From: Rhodospirillales bacterium
Lineage (GTDB): Bacteria; Pseudomonadota; Alphaproteobacteria; Acetobacterales; Acetobacteraceae
Direction: 5' to 3'
Assembly: GCA_017304945.1 (NCBI GenBank)
Contig: JAFKLG010000101.1
Location: 1-41,204, forward strand
DNA length: 41,204 nucleotides
Translations under genes and position numbers: made by a program
The notes under the pieces: model-generated
The model's database searches: none
What the model was told of the DNA's origin: nothing
What the model saw: the letters and a program-made list of their open reading frames with translations, nothing else
In this document: one piece after another, positions 37,203 through 41,204 of the stretch
Layout of the letters: each line of letters starts with the position of its first letter
Numbering within the stretch: the stretch's first letter is position 1

Positions 37203-37961
37203 TCAGTCGCCCAGAATCTCGATGGCGTCGCCCATGGCGAAGCGGCCGCCTTCGATCACCTCGGCATGGATGCCCAACTCCGTGTGGCCGTAGAGCGCGC
37301 GGAGTTCGGCCACCGGATCGGCGTCGCGCTGCGCGGTCTCGGGGTTCACCTGGGTCGCCGGGCAGCGGACGATCCCTTTCGCCACCCGCACGGTGGCGCC
37401 ACCGAGCTGCAGGGTCTGGCCGACCCAGTCTCGCTCCGCCCAGGCGGGGGCGCCGCTGAACCAGACATTGGCGCGGAACCGCCGGCGGTGGCGGCGGGCG
37501 CCTACCTTCGCCTCGTAGTCGCGCAGGCTGGCGATGTTGATCAGGCTCACCACCTTGGACTGCTGGTCGCTGAACATGTGCCCCGGCACGTGGTGGAAGC
37601 GCGGCGTCCCGCGCGCCTCCTCGCCCAGCCAGCCGGTCAGGAAGGCGCCGATCTCGGCGCGGCCGGCCTCGGTCAGCGCGTTGGCGCTGACGCCGGTTCC
37701 GTCGGGCGCCCGCACAATGAGCTGACCGGAGCGTGGATCGAAGACGGTGGAGAGCGCGGCGATGCGGGCATTGCGCGCCTGGCACATGAAGTTGGTCTTC
37801 GGCCGCCAGGCGGGGGCCGCCGGATCGAACCCGGCGTCGCCCTGCGCCAGGGCGAAGGCGCGATCCCAGGGGATGGCGCCGCCTGCCTCGACCTCCGCCA
37901 TCTCGATCGCCTCGGCGGACAGGCCCTTCACCGGGTAGCGGTAAAGAAATTCGATACGCAT
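37203..37961 (-). CDS. MOSC domain-containing protein (mARC/YcbX-like)
   Basis: The 252-residue protein has an N-terminal MOSC_N-type beta barrel (MRIEFLYRYPVKGLSAE, about 1-110) and a C-terminal MOSC domain with the conserved cysteine Cys200 in RCPATQVNPETAQRD. Such proteins bind molybdenum cofactor through this cysteine and reduce N-hydroxylated compounds in the mARC/YcbX group; here no ferredoxin domain is fused, so a separate electron donor would be needed. GAGGGAG precedes ATG 37961. It is divergent from clpB, sharing a 119-base promoter gap. Confidence 0.9.
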   Translation of the reverse strand: MRIEFLYRYPVKGLSAEAIEMAEVEAGGAIPWDRAFALAQGDAGFDPAAPAWRPKTNFMCQARNARIAALSTVFDPRSGQLIVRAPDGTGVSANALTEAGRAEIGAFLTGWLGEEARGTPRFHHVPGHMFSDQQSKVVSLINIASLRDYEAKVGARRHRRRFRANVWFSGAPAWAERDWVGQTLQLGGATVRVAKGIVRCPATQVNPETAQRDADPVAELRALYGHTELGIHAEVIEGGRFAMGDAIEILGD

Positions 37962-37973
37962 GGGCGACTCCCT

Positions 37974-38000
37974 CTTGAGGGGGACTTTGCCGCGACCCAG
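37974..38000 (+). promoter_or_regulatory. Candidate RpoH heat-shock promoter of clpB
   Basis: CTTGAGG (37974-37980) resembles the sigma32 -35 (CTTGAAA) and, 14 bases later, ACCCAG (37995-38000) resembles the CCCCAT -10. The match is partial, but spacing is right for sigma32 and clpB is a classical member of that regulon. The leader to ATG 38081 would be about 70 bases. The -35 is only 13 bases upstream of the divergent MOSC start codon. Confidence 0.4.
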
Positions 38001-38080
38001 ATCGTTTGCCAAAGGTTCATGTGTCCGTTGCCTCTGGAGGGGCGGGCGCGGACCGGTCGCCTACGTATAGGGACATCGTC

Positions 38081-40660
<2,580 letters not shown>

Positions 40661-40668
40661 GCGAGAGG

Positions 40669-40740
40669 CCGGGGTGTCGTGTGACGCCCCGGTCTGGCTG
40701 CGACAAGCGGGGCGGGGGCGGCGCAGGCTGCCCCCGTTTC
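40669..40740 (+). terminator. clpB terminators (two hairpins)
   Basis: A first hairpin pairs CCGGGG (40669-40674) with CCCCGG (40687-40692). A second, stronger one pairs CGGGGGC (40713-40719) with GCCCCCG (40730-40736), followed by TTTC; it has the classic shape of a rho-independent terminator. Both lie within 80 bases of the clpB stop. The 40741-41026 stretch that follows contains no convincing gene. Confidence 0.6.
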
Positions 40741-41026
40741 TGTGTTCGGGCCTACGCCGAGCGGTTTTGCGGCTCCCGAACGCGCCCGATGTCGGCTGAC
40801 GGCGGCCCGGTCAGGATCTGTCCAGGGGCGTGTCGGACGGGTGCGAGGGGCCGTTGTACCGGTCCGGAGACGCGGATTTGCGTGGATGGAGGGCTCGACC
40901 GTCGGCTATGCAATTTGCGCATGGCTCGGAAAGTGGCGGATCCTCGTGGGTTCATGTGGGCATTTGCGTTCGAGATCAATGACTTGGGGGCAATCAAGAA
41001 AATCTTCGGGCCTGGCTGTAATCGCG

Positions 41027-41055
41027 TTGACACCCGCCGGGCCCGGGGATAGAAA
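41027..41055 (+). promoter_or_regulatory. Strong sigma70 promoter, probably of an rRNA operon
   Basis: TTGACA (41027-41032) matches the -35 consensus perfectly and TAGAAA (41050-41055) stands 17 bases later. The bases after the -10 (CCGCCCACC) form a GC-rich discriminator, as at stringently controlled rRNA promoters. An AT-rich patch (about 40991-41005) upstream could serve as an UP element. Confidence 0.55.
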
Positions 41056-41057
41056 CC

Positions 41058-41204
41058 GCCCACCCCGACGGACGGTGGGCTTGAACTTCCTCCGCCGGCT
41101 GGTTATCTTCATCGGTCTATCGCCACCCTGCGGGGTGTGTGCCGGGATTGAGGAAGGTGTTCTTTACTGGACCATGTATGGTCGTGATTGGCCTGCTTGA
41201 GGGC
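41058..41204 (+). other. Structured leader with boxA-like motif; likely rrn operon leader
   Basis: Directly after the promoter come a perfect hairpin GCCCACC (41058-41064) with GGTGGGC (41074-41080), a second small hairpin CACCC-TGCG-GGGTG (41124-41137), a boxA-like TGTTCTTTAC (41158-41167), and a third hairpin ACCAT-GT-ATGGT (41171-41182). No protein gene begins here. BoxA near a structured leader is the pattern of rRNA antitermination signals, so a 16S rRNA gene is expected just beyond the window edge. The 16S sequence itself is not visible, so this is an inference. Confidence 0.4.

Noticed and set aside
40741..41053. Open frames between clpB and the window edge
   Set aside because: No ribosome binding site or domain is visible and they cross the strong promoter and leader hairpins.

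Overview
The window is very GC-rich, compact chromosomal DNA. The gene set is glyQ/glyS, pyruvate phosphate dikinase, hrcA, waaA/lpxK, aconitase divergent from ccmAB, clpB, pdxH and a COG0523 GTPase. Together with the neighbourhoods and a third-position GC near 85-90% it suggests an alphaproteobacterium, most likely Rhodospirillales/Acetobacteraceae. That placement is an inference from gene content and style; no 16S sequence lies inside the window. No prophage, integrase, transposase, CRISPR array or tRNA was recognised.

Layout. 1-507: palindromic repeats, then the glyQ leader. 508-6347: glyQ, an unannotated-looking 79-codon gene filling the glyQ-glyS gap, glyS and ppdK, all on the plus strand. 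6413-9543: cell-envelope genes (secreted amidase, double-SH3 protein, methyltransferase) converging on a polysaccharide deacetylase; a 105-bp palindromic element supplies the methyltransferase stop codon. 9760-10878: hrcA alone, without grpE or dnaK. 11049-15965: a minus-strand run lrgA-lrgB-DUF374 acyltransferase-waaA-lpxK-metallo-beta-lactamase fold hydrolase, joining murein/carboxylate-stress membrane proteins to Kdo2-lipid A synthesis, with a divergent LysR regulator at 16059. 16943-23404: a 2153-residue glycine-rich autotransporter carrying an unusual helical insertion. 23815-25842: a COG0523 (CobW-like) metal GTPase coupled to a WD40 beta-propeller gene. 26064-28190: pdxH and a phosphotransferase/P-loop kinase fusion. 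28175-29788: a solitary MBOAT acyltransferase. 29891-31985: universal stress protein, MarR regulator, pirin. 32034-34223: a secreted Nuc-type PLD nuclease and ccmB/ccmA, the two ccm genes separated by a REPIN-like inverted repeat pair. 34405-37098: acnA. 37203-37961: MOSC protein. 38081-40660: clpB with a candidate heat-shock promoter. 40661-41204: clpB terminators, then a strong TTGACA/TAGAAA promoter, GC-rich discriminator, leader hairpins and a boxA-like motif, read here as the start of an rRNA operon whose genes lie beyond the edge.

Most genes are conventional housekeeping functions. The places most likely to repay attention are the WD40/COG0523 pair, the helical insertion in the autotransporter passenger, the small gene between glyQ and glyS, and the families of short palindromic repeats that shape gene ends and an operon interior. 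No clear-cut new multi-gene defence or biosynthetic system is visible.
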